Source of the DNA: Olivibacter jilunii
Lineage (GTDB): Bacteria > Bacteroidota > Bacteroidia > Sphingobacteriales > Sphingobacteriaceae
Direction: 5' to 3'
DNA: 64,000 bases
NCBI RefSeq assembly: GCF_900607235.1
Contig: NZ_LR027848.1
Span: 310,001 to 374,000, forward strand
Under the pieces are notes generated by a model. It was not told the origin of the DNA and did no database searches. It saw nothing but the letters and a program-made list of their open reading frames with translations. Of the stretch, positions 1 through 8,877 are shown one piece after another. How positions within the stretch are numbered: position 1 is the first letter of the stretch; each line of letters starts with the position of its first letter. Made by a program: the position numbers and the translations under genes.

Positions 1-28
1 ATTTCTCTATTATAAATGCAGCTTCCAT
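1..28 (-). CDS. nuoH: NADH-quinone oxidoreductase subunit H, N-terminal fragment
   Basis: Only the first nine codons lie in the window (ATG at 28, reading MEAAFIIEK), after which the gene leaves the left edge. The call rests on position: it follows nuoG by 54 bases on the same strand, and nuoH is the next gene in the standard nuoA-N order. A short start followed by a hydrophobic stretch fits the first membrane helix of NuoH. Nine residues cannot prove identity. Confidence 0.55.
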
Positions 29-82
29 CAACGTTTAATTTATCTGTTTATTAACCGTGTTATTATTGTTTATATAGCTTTA

Positions 83-1093
83 TTAAAGCCGGACTGACCG
101 TTCGAACTGATGTTTGTTAGCTTCTTGAAGCTTCGGATTCTCCTTAACTACCGGTAAGGGTTTCAGGGTCTCATAATGATTCGCCGAGATAACGGATGTA
201 TGGACTACCTTTCGAGGACCTTCTATAACCCAATCGGTAGTATGTTTTTTATCGAAACGGCATGTATTGCAAATAAAATCCTCAACTTCGCCGTATTCAT
301 CCTTTCGGGCTGTAACGCGTAGCACTTCTTCCCCTTTATACCACAGGGTAACTTTACCGGAACAGTCCGGGCAATCCCGATGTGCATCTACCGGTTTGGT
401 AAACCAGACCCTGTTTTTAAACCGGAAAGTTTTATCGGTCAAAGCCCCTACGGGGCAGACATCAATCACATTGCCTGAAAAATTGTTATCGATCGCCTTT
501 TCGATATACGTTGATATTTCAGCGGCATCTCCCCTTCCCAAAATGCCATGTACTCTTTTGTCCGTTATTTGATCTGCAACAAAAACGCAACGATAACATA
601 AAATACATCGCGTCATATGTAATTGGATCTTATCTCCAATATCTATTCGTTCAAAAGTTCTTCGCTCAAATTCATAACGGGTAGCTGCAGCACCGTGTTC
701 AAAACCTAGATCCTGCAAGTGGCATTCGCCGGCCTGATCGCAGATAGGGCAATCCAATGGATGATTAATCAACAACATTTCAACGACCCCTTTCCGTGCT
801 TCCAAAACTTCATTGGAAGTAATGTTTTGAACCTCCATACCGTCCATCACCGTAGTGCGACAAGAAGCTACCAATTTAGGCATTGGTCTCGGATCCTTCT
901 CTGAGCCTTTACTTACTTTTACCAGACAGGTTCTACATTTCCCGCCGCTTCCTTGTAATTTGGAATAATAACACATAGCGGGTGGTACAATTTCTCCCCC
1001 AATCTGCCGTGCGGCATTTAATATGGTTGTTCCAGGTGCTACTTCAACGGTAATACCATCAATGCTTACTTTTATTTTTTCGTTATCAGCCAT
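83..1093 (-). CDS. nuoG: NADH-quinone oxidoreductase subunit G, short form
   Basis: This is the iron-sulfur subunit of the peripheral arm of complex I and passes electrons from NuoE/F toward the quinone site. Visible ligands are a plant-type 2Fe-2S set (C41, C53, C56, C78), the HxxxCxxCxxxxxC cluster (H111, C115, C118, C124) and a 4Fe-4S set (C163, C166, C169, C213). Two further CxxC pairs lie at 241-244 and 275-278. The 336 residues end there, so the large molybdopterin-oxidoreductase-like domain of the roughly 900-residue E. coli protein is absent. A short NuoG is usual in Bacteroidota, so this is probably not a truncation. The start is ATG at 1093. It is separated from nuoF by 64 bases that hold a heptamer repeat. 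Confidence 0.93.
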   Translation of the reverse strand: MADNEKIKVSIDGITVEVAPGTTILNAARQIGGEIVPPAMCYYSKLQGSGGKCRTCLVKVSKGSEKDPRPMPKLVASCRTTVMDGMEVQNITSNEVLEARKGVVEMLLINHPLDCPICDQAGECHLQDLGFEHGAAATRYEFERRTFERIDIGDKIQLHMTRCILCYRCVFVADQITDKRVHGILGRGDAAEISTYIEKAIDNNFSGNVIDVCPVGALTDKTFRFKNRVWFTKPVDAHRDCPDCSGKVTLWYKGEEVLRVTARKDEYGEVEDFICNTCRFDKKHTTDWVIEGPRKVVHTSVISANHYETLKPLPVVKENPKLQEANKHQFERSVRL

Positions 1094-1100
1094 ATATTTA

Positions 1101-1142
1101 GTTATTAGCTGTTAGTTATTAGTTGTTAACCAGCCATTAGCC
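1101..1142. repeat. heptanucleotide tandem repeat, nuoF-nuoG spacer
   Basis: Six consecutive 7-mers are visible: GTTATTA, GCTGTTA, GTTATTA, GTTGTTA, ACCAGCC, ATTAGCC. The first four are close copies. The array fills most of the 64-base gap between nuoG and nuoF. Comparable 7-mer arrays occur at other junctions in this window. Confidence 0.7.
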
Positions 1143-1157
1143 CCTCACTTTTTACCT

Positions 1158-2510
1158 TCACCCTTCCACCGTCAGGGGATCTGCATAATGTGCCAAGCCG
1201 AAATTTCTATGTTGTGCCTCTTCTCCATGAATGACGTGCCACTCAAATTCGTCTCTAAAATGACGAATAGCACTTGCAACGGGCCAAGCAGCTGCATCAC
1301 CAAGCGGGCAAATTGTATTCCCTTCTATTTTTTTCGAGACATCTACCAATAGGTCAATATCACTCATTTTGCCATGGCCATATTCGAGCCGGTGCAATAC
1401 TTTCTCCATCCAACCTGTTCCCTCTCTACAAGGTGAGCACTGACCGCAGCTCTCGTGATGATAAAAGCGGGCAAAATTCCAGGTATTACGCACAATGCAT
1501 TGATCTTCATCGAAGACGATAAAACCTCCCGATCCGAGCATTGTTCCGGTTGCGAAACCACCATCAGCCAACGATTCGTAAGTCATGAGCCGATTCTCTC
1601 CCTTTGCTGTTTTTAATATTAAATTAGCGGGAAGAATCGGGACAGAAGAACCGCCTGCTACAACTGCTTTTAAACGCTTTCCGTTGGTGATGCCTCCACA
1701 GTATTCATCAGAATAGATAAATTCTTCTACCGGTAGACCGAGTTCGATTTCATACACCCCCGGTTTATTAATATTGCCGGAGGCTGATATCAATTTAGTT
1801 CCGGTGCTTCGCTCGATACCTATTTTGGCGTATTCCTCTCCACCCATATTTAATATCGGGACTGTGGCGGCGATTGACTCGACATTATTGACAACCGTAG
1901 GACAGTTATACAAACCAGCCACTGCAGGGAATGGAGGTTTTATACGAGGGTTTCCTCGTTTTCCCTCAAGTGATTCCAAGAGCGCTGTTTCCTCACCACA
2001 TATATAAGCTCCGCCACCCGGTTGCACATACAGTTCTAAATTATATCCGGTACCTAAAATGTTGCTACCTAAGAATCCTGCGGCTTTAGCCTCTTCAATA
2101 GCTCTTTCGAGAATACGGATTTGGGGCATCATCTCCCCTCTCACATAGATGTAAGAAGTGTTTGCTCCCAATGCATAGCTAGCAACGATCATTCCTTCAA
2201 TTAGCGCATGGGGAATATGAGTCATTAAGTACCTATCTTTAAACGTGCCGGGCTCGGATTCGTCGGCATTGCATACCAAATAACGGGGCACTCCTTCCGG
2301 TTTGGCCAAGAAACTCCATTTCATTCCTGTGGGAAAGCCCGCTCCACCGCGCCCTCTCAGTCCCGACTTTTTCACTTCTTCCACCACTTCTTCCGGACTG
2401 AGGGTTTTCAAAGCCTTTTCAACCGCCCGATACCCACCCTTTTGGCGATAAACCTCAAATGTATTTATTCCAGGTACCTGAATATGCTCTAATAGTAATT
2501 TCCGCGCCAT
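1158..2510 (-). CDS. nuoF: NADH-quinone oxidoreductase subunit F
   Basis: NuoF carries the FMN and NADH sites of complex I. The glycine-rich nucleotide motif [10 protein letters not shown] lies at residues 53-62. The 4Fe-4S N3 ligands are C355, C358, C361 ([13 protein letters not shown]) and C401 (TICPLGD). The length of 450 residues is normal. The ATG at 2510 gives the canonical N-terminus. It lies in the nuo operon between nuoE (147-base spacer) and nuoG. Nothing unusual is visible in the protein. Confidence 0.96.
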   Translation of the reverse strand: MARKLLLEHIQVPGINTFEVYRQKGGYRAVEKALKTLSPEEVVEEVKKSGLRGRGGAGFPTGMKWSFLAKPEGVPRYLVCNADESEPGTFKDRYLMTHIPHALIEGMIVASYALGANTSYIYVRGEMMPQIRILERAIEEAKAAGFLGSNILGTGYNLELYVQPGGGAYICGEETALLESLEGKRGNPRIKPPFPAVAGLYNCPTVVNNVESIAATVPILNMGGEEYAKIGIERSTGTKLISASGNINKPGVYEIELGLPVEEFIYSDEYCGGITNGKRLKAVVAGGSSVPILPANLILKTAKGENRLMTYESLADGGFATGTMLGSGGFIVFDEDQCIVRNTWNFARFYHHESCGQCSPCREGTGWMEKVLHRLEYGHGKMSDIDLLVDVSKKIEGNTICPLGDAAAWPVASAIRHFRDEFEWHVIHGEEAQHRNFGLAHYADPLTVEG

Positions 2511-2513
2511 TGC

Positions 2514-2590
2514 ATTTAGTCTTTAGCTATTCGTATGGTCATTCGTTGTTAGTTATTCGTTGTTGGTATAATCGGTGATTAGCGCTTAGT
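2514..2590. repeat. heptanucleotide tandem repeat, nuoE-nuoF spacer
   Basis: About ten units of 7 bases with small slips: ATTTAGT, CTTTAGC, TATTCGT, a 5-base unit, CATTCGT, TGTTAGT, TATTCGT, TGTTGGT, a 9-base unit, GATTAGC, GCTTAGT. The units share a TTAGT/TTCGT core and occupy half of the 147-base nuoE-nuoF spacer. No gene or promoter consensus was recognised in the rest of the spacer. Confidence 0.68.
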
Positions 2591-2657
2591 TTCATACAAA
2601 ACAGCTCAGTCATTCAACGCTTTTGTTCTATCCTCAAACACCTTTACCTCATTTTAC

Positions 2658-3170
2658 TTACTTGTGCTTTAATTCTTCAATTAACTGATCAACACTTTCT
2701 TCCGTTAGGTTTTCGTAATAAGTATAAGTTGGTCCAATTTGTAGAACAGGTCCCATACCGCATGCTGCAACACACTCGATACCTCTCCAACTAAATAAGC
2801 CGTCAGGTGTTACTTCATTTTCCTTTACTCCTAATCGGTTTTCGATATGTTTCATAATCCGTTCGGCACCCACCAAACAGCAAGGTCCTGTACGACAAAC
2901 CTCCAACACATATTTACCTTGAGGTTGTAAGAAAAACATAGTATAAAAAGTTGCCACTTCGTATACCTCTATAGGTTCTATCCGCAAATAGGCTGCAACT
3001 TTATCCATTGCGTCTACACTTAACCACCCGAACTCGGCTTGCACTAAATGTAGTATAGGTAGCAAAGCCGACTTTTGCCTACCTTCCGGGTATCTTTTTA
3101 CGATCTCGTCAAACTTTGCAAGGAGGTCGTCCTTTATTTCCACAGGGCTGTTGTTTTTTACACTAAGCAT
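2658..3170 (-). CDS. nuoE: NADH-quinone oxidoreductase subunit E
   Basis: This is the 24-kDa-type thioredoxin-fold 2Fe-2S subunit that works with NuoF at the NADH-oxidising tip. The ligands fit the family pattern: C92 and C97 (VCRTGPC) and C133 and C137 (ECVAAC). The length of 170 residues is typical. The start ATG at 3170 lies inside the end of nuoD with an 8-base overlap, which suggests translational coupling. Confidence 0.95.
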   Translation of the reverse strand: MLSVKNNSPVEIKDDLLAKFDEIVKRYPEGRQKSALLPILHLVQAEFGWLSVDAMDKVAAYLRIEPIEVYEVATFYTMFFLQPQGKYVLEVCRTGPCCLVGAERIMKHIENRLGVKENEVTPDGLFSWRGIECVAACGMGPVLQIGPTYTYYENLTEESVDQLIEELKHK

Positions 3171-4398
3171 CTAATTCTCCTGCTATAACGTTTAAACTAC
3201 TCATATTAATAATAGCGTCCGAAAGCAACATACCACTGCTCATAGGCGCGTACATCTGATAATTAATGAAAGACGGCCGCCTAAAGTGCAGTCGGTAAGG
3301 GGATCGCCCTCCATCGCTAATCAGGTAAAAACCCAGTTCGCCATTTGCTCCTTCAACCGCATGATATACCTCAGTTTTTGGTGTATCAATTTCTCCCATC
3401 ACAATTTTGAAGTGATAGATGAGCGCTTCCATATTATTATAGACCTGCTCTTTCGGAGGTAGATAGAATTCAGGTACATCGGCATGAAAGATACCTTTGG
3501 GTTCCTTTTCAATCTTATCCAATGCCTGTTCAATGATCCGTATACTTTGTCGCATTTCCTCATTCCGTACCATATAGCGGTCGTATACATCCCCATTTTC
3601 ACCTACGGGGATGTCAAAATCGAACTCGTCGTAGGATGAGTATGGCTCGTTGGCACGCACGTCATAATCAATGCCTGTTGCCCTCAAGAGGGGGCCACTC
3701 CAGCTATAACTTAAGGCTGTTTCAGGATCCACAGCCGCTACACCTGACGTACGGTCAATAAATATTCTATTTCGGTTAAACAGTTCCTCGAATTCCGTTA
3801 AAACCGGTGGATATCTTTTTACAAATTGCCTGATTTTGGAAAAGGCTATTTCATTAAAATCGCGCTCGAAACCTCCAATTCGTCCAATATTAGTTGTCAA
3901 TCGGGCACCACAAATCTCCTCAAATATTTCGTAGATAAATTCGCGCTCCTGCATCACATACAGAAAGCCGGAGAACGCGCCGGTATCCACTCCTAATATC
4001 CCATTGCAAATAATGTGGTCGGCTATACGGGCAAGTTCCATGATGATAACCCGCATATACTGTACGCGCTTTGGAATCTCTATGCCCAACAACTTCTCTA
4101 CCGTCATATGCCATCCCATATTGTTAATGGGAGAAGAGCAATAATTAAGACGATCGGTAAGCGGAGTAATTTGATAGTAGGGTCGATGTTCGGCTATTTT
4201 TTCGAAAGCCCGATGAATATAACCGATGGTAGAGACACCACTTACAATACGCTCTCCATCCACTTGCAACACGTTTTGAAAGACGCCGTGTGTTGCCGGG
4301 TGTGTAGGTCCAAGGTTCAAGGTAACCAAGTCGTCCTGTGGATCATTATCCTCAAACACGAGGTGGTTAGTGGTTATTTTCGGTCGCAGCTCGCTCAT
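3163..4398 (-). CDS. nuoD: NADH-quinone oxidoreductase subunit D
   Basis: This is the 49-kDa-type subunit, related to [NiFe]-hydrogenase large subunits, that forms the quinone pocket with NuoB. The signature LGPTHPATHG lies near residue 30, and the C-terminus (SDAIINMSSLNVIAGELDA) is that of complete family members. At 411 residues it is full length and separate from NuoC, unlike the fused NuoCD of enterobacteria. It begins 6 bases after nuoC and overlaps nuoE by 8. Confidence 0.96.
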   Translation of the reverse strand: MSELRPKITTNHLVFEDNDPQDDLVTLNLGPTHPATHGVFQNVLQVDGERIVSGVSTIGYIHRAFEKIAEHRPYYQITPLTDRLNYCSSPINNMGWHMTVEKLLGIEIPKRVQYMRVIIMELARIADHIICNGILGVDTGAFSGFLYVMQEREFIYEIFEEICGARLTTNIGRIGGFERDFNEIAFSKIRQFVKRYPPVLTEFEELFNRNRIFIDRTSGVAAVDPETALSYSWSGPLLRATGIDYDVRANEPYSSYDEFDFDIPVGENGDVYDRYMVRNEEMRQSIRIIEQALDKIEKEPKGIFHADVPEFYLPPKEQVYNNMEALIYHFKIVMGEIDTPKTEVYHAVEGANGELGFYLISDGGRSPYRLHFRRPSFINYQMYAPMSSGMLLSDAIINMSSLNVIAGELDA

Positions 4399-4404
4399 AA
4401 TGAA

Positions 4405-4908
4405 TTATCTACCAAAGAAAAAGTCTTTTTTATCTACTCTATTTGGGTCTTCCAACGGATATTCCTTCCGCATGGGAAAGACCTCCATTTCATCTACATT
4501 CAAGATTCTCCGTAAATCGGGATGTCCTTGAAATATCACGCCGAAGAAATCGTATGTTTCACGCTCCATCCAGTTCGCGCCGTTCCATAAAGATGTAGCA
4601 GAGGGTATTTCCGGCTTAGTACCATCCAAAAATACCTTAATTCGAATCCTGACATTGTGCACTAAGCTATGTACATGATATACAACAGCGATACTAAGCG
4701 CTTGCTCCGGGTAGTGAACCGCGGTAATATCTGTCAGGTAAATAAACTGTAAATCTTTATTGGTTTTCAAGAAGGCAAGTACCTCTAAAATTTTCTCTTT
4801 TGAGGTTGTTATGCTTAGTAAACCGAAAGGTTCTTCCACCCCGTTCACGTCACTTTCAAATGCCTGCTTTAAGTATCCTATAAGCGTTTCGTTATTTAGT
4901 TTAGTCAT
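4405..4908 (-). CDS. nuoC: NADH-quinone oxidoreductase subunit C
   Basis: This is the 30-kDa-type subunit of the peripheral arm. The family region WNGANWMERETYDFFGVIFQGHPDLRR is visible (parts at about residues 105-135), as is the C-terminal YPLEDP. The frame stays open upstream to 5055, but the ATG at 4908 was chosen because it begins a normal family N-terminus (MTKLNNETLIGYL) and overlaps the nuoB stop by only 8 bases. The longer form would read far into nuoB. The protein is 167 residues. Confidence 0.93.
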   Translation of the reverse strand: MTKLNNETLIGYLKQAFESDVNGVEEPFGLLSITTSKEKILEVLAFLKTNKDLQFIYLTDITAVHYPEQALSIAVVYHVHSLVHNVRIRIKVFLDGTKPEIPSATSLWNGANWMERETYDFFGVIFQGHPDLRRILNVDEMEVFPMRKEYPLEDPNRVDKKDFFFGR

Positions 4909-5452
4909 TTTTATGTATTCCGTAACTTTCCAAAAGCGCTTTATATTCTTCCGTCTCTCTTCGGCGAACCGATTCGTTCCTGACAATATCCTGTAGGCGC
5001 ATAACGCCGTCCAAAATGGCTTCCGGCCTTGGCGGGCATCCAGGGACATACACATCCACAGGAATCACTTCATCAATACCTTGTAAAACGGAATAGGTAT
5101 CAAATATTCCACCACTGGAAGCGCAGGCGCCAACGGCAATTACCCAGCGAGGTTCAGCCATTTGAATATAGACCTGTTTCAGTACCGGCCCCATTTTCTT
5201 TGCTATGGTTCCCATTACTAACAACATATCGGATTGGCGCGGAGAAAAGCTCGGCCGTTCTGCACCAAAACGGGCAAGGTCATAGGTAGCACCCATGGTA
5301 GCCATAAATTCTATTCCACAGCAAGAGGTGGCAAACGGTAAAGGCCATAAAGAGTTTGCGCGGGCAAGCCCAACAGCTTTATCGAGCGTAGTGGCGAAAA
5401 AACCTGACCCGGTGACTCCCGGAGGAGGGGGGGCTAATTTTATATCACTCAT
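4901..5452 (-). CDS. nuoB: NADH-quinone oxidoreductase subunit B
   Basis: NuoB carries cluster N2, the last iron-sulfur centre before quinone. The tandem cysteines C44-C45 (SCCGIEFMA), C110 (ACASSGG) and C139 (PGCPPRPEAI) are all present. The length of 183 residues is normal. It is separated from nuoA by 152 bases containing inverted repeats, an unusually long gap for this operon, and it overlaps nuoC by 8 bases. Confidence 0.96.
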   Translation of the reverse strand: MSDIKLAPPPPGVTGSGFFATTLDKAVGLARANSLWPLPFATSCCGIEFMATMGATYDLARFGAERPSFSPRQSDMLLVMGTIAKKMGPVLKQVYIQMAEPRWVIAVGACASSGGIFDTYSVLQGIDEVIPVDVYVPGCPPRPEAILDGVMRLQDIVRNESVRRRETEEYKALLESYGIHKND

Positions 5453-5468
5453 AATTCCTAGGTATTAA

Positions 5469-5524
5469 AATGCCAACTGGTCATGGCATTATCCATCACA
5501 AAATGCCACTGCTTTTAAAAGCAG
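5469..5524. repeat. competing hairpins and palindrome between nuoA and nuoB
   Basis: The 7-mer AATGCCA occurs at 5469-5475 and again at 5502-5508, and its complement TGGCATT lies between them at 5484-5490, so either copy could pair with it but not both at once. Directly after comes a perfect 16-base palindrome at 5509-5524 (CTGCTTTTAAAAGCAG). This sits inside the 152-base gap of an otherwise tight operon. It could be a processing or attenuation site; the sequence alone does not decide. Confidence 0.55.
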
Positions 5525-5604
5525 GTATGCTCAAATTTAATAATTTAATAGGTTAAGGGTGAAAATTGCAGGTATTTAGAATCGTTCTAATATATGCGCA
5601 ACTT

Positions 5605-5982
5605 TTAGTCCCATTCCAAGGCTCTCTTCTTTATCACATAGATGAAACCCAGCAATAGGAGCCCCATAAATATAAACATCTCGATGAGTCCTTCCATCCC
5701 CAGCGATCTAAAATTGACGGCCCAGGGGTACATGAAAATAACTTCGACATCAAAAATTACGAAGAGTATAGCCACCATGAAGTATTTAATCGAAACGGGT
5801 TGACGGGCATTTCCGATTACTTTTATGCCCGATTCAAAGGAACTTAGTTTGTTTTCGGTGCGAAGTTTTGGTCCGATGAGATGCGTACCAATAATGGTAG
5901 TAACGCCAAAGCCTACGGCAACAAACATTTGAAGCAAAATCGGCAAGTAATCAATGGGAGTACTGTTTGTAGCGGCTTCCAT
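5605..5982 (-). CDS. nuoA: NADH-quinone oxidoreductase subunit A
   Basis: This is a small membrane subunit of complex I (125 residues) with three predicted membrane helices at about residues 12-35, 65-88 and 95-117. The family motif FESGIKVIGNARQPVSIKYF (residues 49-68) and FVIFDVEVIFMYPWAV are clear. It is the first gene of the nuo operon, and a consensus promoter lies about 30 bases upstream. Confidence 0.95.
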   Translation of the reverse strand: MEAATNSTPIDYLPILLQMFVAVGFGVTTIIGTHLIGPKLRTENKLSSFESGIKVIGNARQPVSIKYFMVAILFVIFDVEVIFMYPWAVNFRSLGMEGLIEMFIFMGLLLLGFIYVIKKRALEWD

Positions 5983-6014
5983 AGTTTATGTTTAGTTAGT
6001 GTCTGTTAATAATG

Positions 6015-6045
6015 CAAACATAAATTTTACTTCTTACATTATCAA
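6015..6045 (-). promoter_or_regulatory. promoter of the nuo operon
   Basis: On the minus strand a TTG (6045-6043) is followed after 20 bases by TATGTTTG (6022-6015), matching the Bacteroidota -33/-7 consensus. The expected start near 6009 leaves a leader of about 27 bases before nuoA. It lies just past the terminator of the preceding operon. Confidence 0.6.
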
Positions 6046-6071
6046 CTTATCACCCAAGATTTTGCCATAAA

Positions 6072-6103
6072 AAAAGCGCCCGCTCGGATGAGTGGGCGCT
6101 TTT
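6072..6103 (-). terminator. Rho-independent terminator of the tonB operon
   Basis: An 11-bp stem (AGCGCCCGCTC with GAGTGGGCGCT, one G-T pair) and a GGAT loop, flanked by A and T runs on both sides. On the minus strand a T run follows the stem, about 20 bases after the stop of the TPR gene. It could also work from the other strand. Confidence 0.85.
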
Positions 6104-6122
6104 AAACAATAATTTAATAAGA

Positions 6123-7874
6123 TTATTTTTGTTGAGCTGATGTACCGTTATTAGCAGCAGGCTTTAATTGCTCTAATGTTTGCGTAGCGTAAGCATTTCC
6201 AGGTTCAGCTTCTAAAGCTTTTTCCAAATTCTCACGAGCCTCTTGGTATTGCTCTTTGTTTACTAAATCTGCAGCAATTACATTATAAGCTTCAGCAATA
6301 TACCGTCCCGACTTCTTCTGTGTTTCGGCATCCTTTGCTTGAATCACGCCTAGATACTCTTTATAAGCAGGTACAGCAAGCCCTTGAGGATTTTGTGGGT
6401 CTTCTTTTAGAGATAGGGCTTTTGCCTTATATAAGTATGCTTCAGGCATATCTTTAGCTACTTCATTTACTTTCGTAAAGGCGTTTACCGCATCATCTAA
6501 AATGCCCATACTTGGCTTCGGATCGTCATTCATATGCATAGCATAGTTGAAATACTGCGAAAATCCCCAGTAAAACAAATCGTAATTGTATGTTTTTGAC
6601 TTTGGTGCTTGTGCTGCTGCTTTAAACAAAGCACCGGCTAAATCAAAACGTTTTGCATCAAAAGTCTTTTTCGCTTCTGCACTCACATCCTCTGCCAATT
6701 TCCAAGTGGTGTCCATTTGAACGCCCTTGGTTAAATTAGCGATACCTTGGGCCAATAGTGTAGTATCGGTCGCTTTGGTTGTATCGCTTGCAATTCTAAT
6801 TTCAGATAAGCCTAAGAAATAGTAATCCTGAGGAATGATACGGTTTTGCTCTACTTTGGAAAGGAAATCAGTCAATGCTTTTTGGCTGGAAGGATAATTA
6901 CCATTTTCGTAAGAAGCGTAACCTAAGTAACGTAAGATACGCGGGTTTACTTTATCCAACTTAGCCATTTCATTAGCTTGTTCTTCTAAGTTCTTGTAAT
7001 CCCTTGCCTTGATCATGAAGTCGGCATAGCGCATACGTGAATCCAAGGAGTAATCCGTTAAATCCATATATTGCTTATAAGCCTTCAACGCCTCTTGGAT
7101 ACGACTGTTATAGTCTTCTGATTTTGTCGCAAATTGTGCGTAAGCATTATAGGTCTCTGCCAATTCTCTGTAAGCAGGCGCATAATCCGGATGTTCTTGA
7201 ATAATGGTATTTAAATCCTGAACAGCTTCAGGAAACGCACGTGCTTGTTTAGAGATAACGGTCATTTGTACACGGGCACGTGTAAAGGTATTATCCAAAT
7301 CGTATGCATCACGGTAGTTGGTATACGCATTACTTGCATCGCCCATGCCGAAGTAAGCATCTCCCAAAGAAGATGGGATTAAGGCATCCTTCTGATTCGC
7401 TTCTTTTGCTTTTTCCAAGTAAGGCAAGGCCTTTTTATAATCCGGTTTTTCTAAGTTAGGATTCATATAGGCACGACCTACATACAGATTCTCTAGGTAG
7501 TCCTTCTTTTTTGCTTTCTCCGTAGCTTCGGTAAATAGCTTTTCAGCTTCCGCTGTATTACCTTGTACAAGCGCTACCGCTCCTAAGCCTACTTTATTCA
7601 GGTTATCTTTTGGATCAGCTTCAAGTCCTTGTTGGAAAAAAGTTTTTGCCGAATCCGGATAATCGGTTACCAAATAGACGTCGCCCAAATAAAAATAGTT
7701 TTCGGCATCTTTCGGCTTGTTCTGCACTAAATTCTTTAGAATCGATTTAGCCTTTGCGTATTGCTCCGCGTCGATTGCTACTTGTGCATCTTTCAGACTT
7801 TGTGCATAAGAAGCCCCCGAAGCTATGAAAGCAATCGCAAGACCTACACTTGCTGCTCTTCTTATCATTTTCAT
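6123..7874 (-). CDS. secreted tetratricopeptide-repeat protein
   Basis: A 583-residue protein with an N-terminal signal peptide ending near ASYAQS (residue 25), followed by repeated TPR-like helical hairpins along its whole length. Examples are YAKAKSILKNLVQNKPKDAENYFYLG cut into helix pairs near residue 40, and EQYQEARENLEKALEAEPGNAYA near the end. TPR arrays are protein-binding scaffolds, here probably in the periplasm. It is the last gene of the exbB-exbD-exbD-tonB operon, 31 bases after the phosphate-binding-like lipoprotein, so it may serve the TonB machinery or its cargo. The exact partner cannot be read from sequence. Confidence 0.85.
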   Translation of the reverse strand: MKMIRRAASVGLAIAFIASGASYAQSLKDAQVAIDAEQYAKAKSILKNLVQNKPKDAENYFYLGDVYLVTDYPDSAKTFFQQGLEADPKDNLNKVGLGAVALVQGNTAEAEKLFTEATEKAKKKDYLENLYVGRAYMNPNLEKPDYKKALPYLEKAKEANQKDALIPSSLGDAYFGMGDASNAYTNYRDAYDLDNTFTRARVQMTVISKQARAFPEAVQDLNTIIQEHPDYAPAYRELAETYNAYAQFATKSEDYNSRIQEALKAYKQYMDLTDYSLDSRMRYADFMIKARDYKNLEEQANEMAKLDKVNPRILRYLGYASYENGNYPSSQKALTDFLSKVEQNRIIPQDYYFLGLSEIRIASDTTKATDTTLLAQGIANLTKGVQMDTTWKLAEDVSAEAKKTFDAKRFDLAGALFKAAAQAPKSKTYNYDLFYWGFSQYFNYAMHMNDDPKPSMGILDDAVNAFTKVNEVAKDMPEAYLYKAKALSLKEDPQNPQGLAVPAYKEYLGVIQAKDAETQKKSGRYIAEAYNVIAADLVNKEQYQEARENLEKALEAEPGNAYATQTLEQLKPAANNGTSAQQK

Positions 7875-7905
7875 TGTTCTTTTAATTTATTTAAAGTCTA
7901 ATATA

Positions 7906-8823
7906 CTAATTTCTTATTATTATTTCCCGTGGAGGGATACTATCAGGCAATAGGCCGGATTTCAAAATAAGTCTTTGACCTCGCTCGCCATGCAGGAAGG
8001 ATGAAAAGCCGAGGCCGATCGATTCTTTTCCTTGCACATTGATACAGTACAAAGGCCTGGTGAAAGGATACAAATTTAAAGCCAAATTTGATTGGGTTGG
8101 TTTATAATATCCGTCATCACCGGGTTTTCCTTGCTGATTCTTAACACCGAGCACTTTTATATGCTCCATATAAGGGACCAGCTCCCTCTCTGGTTGCATA
8201 ATCCAATTAATCCCCAAAACACCTACGCTTTGTGGATTTTCCTTCACATACTTCAGTATTTCACGGCTACCTTTCAGTGCATAAACGCCCTGATCAGGTA
8301 ATTTATCGACGCCCGCCAATTTCCTGAAATAAGCAACCGTACTCGAATTGGCATTATCGAATACCAACGCCTTTATCTTTGTTACCTCCTGCCCCTTCAT
8401 GATCCGGATAATGTCATCCGCCAAGATGGTCGAGTCCGGGTTGCGTTTATTCGTTATAATAGCAATGGCATCCGTAGCAAAACGTACAGTTCGGGGATAT
8501 ATTGTCTTCGATTTAAAAAATTCCGATTCTTTTTCTGTCAATTCGCGTGTAGTAATAGCTAGTTGAGCCGAATCTCGCAACAATGCACGTATCAGCTCAT
8601 TTTCAGATTTAGCAATCATGGTAAGCTCTGCATTGGTGTAGCTACTCTCAAAAATGGCGATCTGATCTTCGATAATAGGCGCTACGGTTTCGTCAACCAA
8701 TACATTCGCTCTTCCTGTAAGAATTCCCTGCGTGTCCTTTGTCGGCGCATTGCTACAGGCAACAAAGAAAAGTGCTGCAATGGACATTGATACAACACAC
8801 AGATTAAAGCGGATATTTTTCAT
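7906..8823 (-). CDS. PstS-like substrate-binding lipoprotein
   Basis: A 305-residue exported protein. The N-terminus has a hydrophobic stretch and a lipobox (FFVAC, lipidated Cys at about 23). The body resembles the PstS-like periplasmic binding-protein fold: LTEKESEFF, AIAIITNKRNPDS, TVAYFRKLAG, and a C-terminal YPFTRPLYCIN with SFLHGERGQRLILKSGLLP. No phosphate ABC transporter genes are near. Instead it lies between tonB with a small membrane gene and the TPR gene. A sensing or coupling role for phosphate or another oxyanion is inference, and pstS itself is not claimed. Confidence 0.8.
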   Translation of the reverse strand: MKNIRFNLCVVSMSIAALFFVACSNAPTKDTQGILTGRANVLVDETVAPIIEDQIAIFESSYTNAELTMIAKSENELIRALLRDSAQLAITTRELTEKESEFFKSKTIYPRTVRFATDAIAIITNKRNPDSTILADDIIRIMKGQEVTKIKALVFDNANSSTVAYFRKLAGVDKLPDQGVYALKGSREILKYVKENPQSVGVLGINWIMQPERELVPYMEHIKVLGVKNQQGKPGDDGYYKPTQSNLALNLYPFTRPLYCINVQGKESIGLGFSSFLHGERGQRLILKSGLLPDSIPPREIIIRN

Positions 8824-8877
8824 GGTTAGGCATTGATTAGGTAAATGCTAGAAGACCTGTTCCAATACGACTTTACG

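Noticed and set aside
4015-4515. A 166-codon plus-strand ORF opposite nuoD and nuoC
   Set aside because: It is the antisense frame of two well-supported genes and has no family features.
4909-5055. An upstream extension of nuoC
   Set aside because: It would overlap nuoB by about 150 bases; ATG 4908 gives the normal N-terminus.
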